Position numbers and translations under genes: made by a program. 8,485 nucleotides of DNA from Porticoccaceae bacterium (GTDB lineage: Bacteria > Pseudomonadota > Gammaproteobacteria > Pseudomonadales > Porticoccaceae), in NCBI GenBank assembly GCA_002591625.1, contig PCDB01000032.1, forward strand, positions 1 to 8,485. The letters run 5' to 3'. Of the stretch, positions 7,372 to 8,485 are shown one piece after another. Every line of letters begins with the position of its first letter. Positions within the stretch are counted from its first letter, which is position 1. Under the pieces are notes generated by a model. The model saw nothing but the letters and a program-made list of their open reading frames with translations, searched no databases and had not been told where the DNA came from.

Positions 7372-8412
7372 CTAACCTTTGTTGACGAATATGTAATGTG
7401 CCACCCACCACTCTTGACCATTCCTGAAACCAAATAACTCTGCGCACGCCATAAAAAAAATGCGCCAACGATGCCACCATATAAGCCCTAGTTCCTCGCC
7501 ATAAACCTCTTTAAAAAGGGGAATGAGTTCCAAACGATGTCTGTCCATTTTATCTAGCCAGGCATTGCTCGTTTTAGAGTAATGCATCCCATCCCATACC
7601 TGCCGATCCAGGAAATGCAAGTGCGATTGGTGCATCAAGGGCAAATCAAAACTCGGCATCATTCCACCAGAAAAAAAGTATTTGCTCATCCAATCATTTC
7701 CTCCTTCGATCTTAAAAAGATAAGGAACCTGCCGGTGAACAAAAATATGTTTAAAGAAAATTCCGTCATGAACTAACCAATCACTAATTTTTTCATACAA
7801 TCTAGTGTAGTTCCTCATATGCTCAAACATTTCAACCGACACCACACGATCAAAATACCCCAACTGCGCTTCGAATTCATTCATGTCTTGAGTTACAACG
7901 GTAATGTTGGTCAGCCCCAATTCTAGGATTCTCTGATTAATAAATTTCGCCTGGCTGAAGGAATTTGATACCGCCAAAATCGAACTTTCAGGGTATTTTT
8001 CGGCCATCCAGAGCGACAGAGAACCCCACCCGCAGCCCAGTTCAAGAATTTTTTGTCCATTATGGAGCTGCGCAAATTTGCAAGTATCCTGCAATGCTGC
8101 TATCTCCGCATCATCAAGAGTCGCTTGATCAGACCGCCAAAGTGCACAGCTGTATTTTAGCTTCGAACCCAAAACTTTTTCAAAGAACGCAATCGGAACC
8201 TCATAGTGCTGTTCATTAGCTTTCTCTGCTTGAACGGCGATCGGGGACAGCAACATATCTGCAGCAAATTCTGACAGATTTTTTGAAACGCTTTCGACCG
8301 AGTGACTACGAATATCCTGCAAACGCCTTTTCAGCAGGCGCCTTATTCCAAAACGAACCAGACTATCTGGAATCGCACCGCGTTCGGCAGCGGAAAGTGC
8401 CAGTTCAATCAA
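7372..8412 (-). CDS. CFA-like SAM-dependent methyltransferase (second, divergent copy)
   Basis: A 346-residue member of the CFA synthase superfamily, from the branch often labelled coclaurine N-methyltransferase-like. Its N-terminus is shorter than in true CFA synthases. Motifs: AERGAIPDSLVRFGIRRLL (9-27), ANEQHYEVPIAFF (65-77), KYSC with Cys89, the SAM loop LELGCGWGS (123-131), EMFEHM with Glu197, KHIFVH with His222, MHYSKT with Tyr278 and the C-terminal RIFFMACAELFGF. Cys, Glu, His and Tyr align with the E. coli Cfa bicarbonate-site residues Cys139, Glu239, His266 and Tyr317, while Ile268 becomes Phe. The start is TTG 8412-8410, with AGGAG seven bases upstream; no in-frame ATG lies between the previous in-frame stop (8442) and the conserved region. 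It is about 30% or less similar by eye to the cfa gene downstream and clearly not a recent duplicate. Likely a lipid methyltransferase; substrate unknown. Confidence 0.9.
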   Translation of the reverse strand: MIELALSAAERGAIPDSLVRFGIRRLLKRRLQDIRSHSVESVSKNLSEFAADMLLSPIAVQAEKANEQHYEVPIAFFEKVLGSKLKYSCALWRSDQATLDDAEIAALQDTCKFAQLHNGQKILELGCGWGSLSLWMAEKYPESSILAVSNSFSQAKFINQRILELGLTNITVVTQDMNEFEAQLGYFDRVVSVEMFEHMRNYTRLYEKISDWLVHDGIFFKHIFVHRQVPYLFKIEGGNDWMSKYFFSGGMMPSFDLPLMHQSHLHFLDRQVWDGMHYSKTSNAWLDKMDRHRLELIPLFKEVYGEELGLIWWHRWRIFFMACAELFGFRNGQEWWVAHYIFVNKG

Positions 8413-8419
8413 CTCAACG

Positions 8420-8424
8420 CTCCT
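8420..8424 (-). promoter_or_regulatory. Ribosome binding site AGGAG for the TTG start at 8412
   Basis: A core AGGAG on the minus strand sits seven bases before TTG 8412. This supports the TTG start, since the frame offers no ATG near it. Confidence 0.7.
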
Positions 8425-8439
8425 ATTTGCAAAATCAAC

Positions 8440-8484
8440 TCAATATCCATCTTTAATAATCAGGAAAAGGTACGGACTAGCCAG
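8440..8484 (-). CDS. Possible C-terminal tail of an upstream operon gene, cut by the window edge
   Basis: One minus-strand frame is open from the right edge to TGA 8442-8440 and reads LASPYLFLIIKDGY, a hydrophobic tail that would suit a membrane protein. It would end 27 bases before the methyltransferase start. A second frame ends at TGA 8462-8460 and cannot be excluded. With 14 codons there is too little to name a family. Confidence 0.3.
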   Translation of the reverse strand: MASPYLFLIIKDGY

Positions 8485-8485
8485 A

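Noticed and set aside
7284..7433. N-terminal extension of the DUF6134 protein to 7433 or to GTG 7340
   Set aside because: Either start would place many residues before a clear Sec signal peptide, and the longest would overlap the preceding methyltransferase gene by about 60 bases.

Overview
The window reads as chromosomal DNA of a gammaproteobacterium of moderate to low GC. ArgS and TtcA align closely with enterobacterial and marine gammaproteobacterial versions, genes are tightly packed, starts carry Shine-Dalgarno sites, and one operon is built around cyclopropane-synthase-type lipid methyltransferases. I see no mobile element, tRNA, rRNA or CRISPR array.

Layout. Positions 1-1229 (+) hold the C-terminal 408 residues of arginyl-tRNA synthetase (argS), cut by the left edge. 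Only 11 bases separate it from a convergent ttcA (2-thiocytidine tRNA synthetase, 2092 to 1241, minus). This ttcA is recognisable over its full length but broken by two in-frame TAA codons and carries a Gly-to-Glu change in its ATP-binding PP-loop, so it is called a pseudogene. Positions 2093-2742 contain no recognisable gene, only two same-frame unrecognised segments, a possible promoter and a short tandem repeat.

From about 8412 down to 2743 (minus strand) runs one compact operon of six genes in this transcription order: a CFA-like SAM methyltransferase, a secreted DUF6134-type protein, a lipocalin lipoprotein (start fused to the preceding stop as ATGA), an FAD-dependent amine-oxidase-like oxidoreductase, a DUF1365 protein, and a CFA-synthase-family methyltransferase. 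An earlier gene probably lies beyond the right edge.

How they may work together. Oxidoreductase, DUF1365 and CFA synthase form a known conserved neighbourhood linked to methylation, cyclopropanation or desaturation of acyl chains in membrane phospholipids. In alphaproteobacteria related enzymes take part in furan fatty acid formation. Here the core is joined by a second, divergent methyltransferase and two envelope proteins, one predicted periplasmic and one an outer-membrane lipocalin. That suggests an unusual membrane lipid is made at the inner membrane and then bound, moved or repaired in the envelope. The product is inference and cannot be read from sequence alone.
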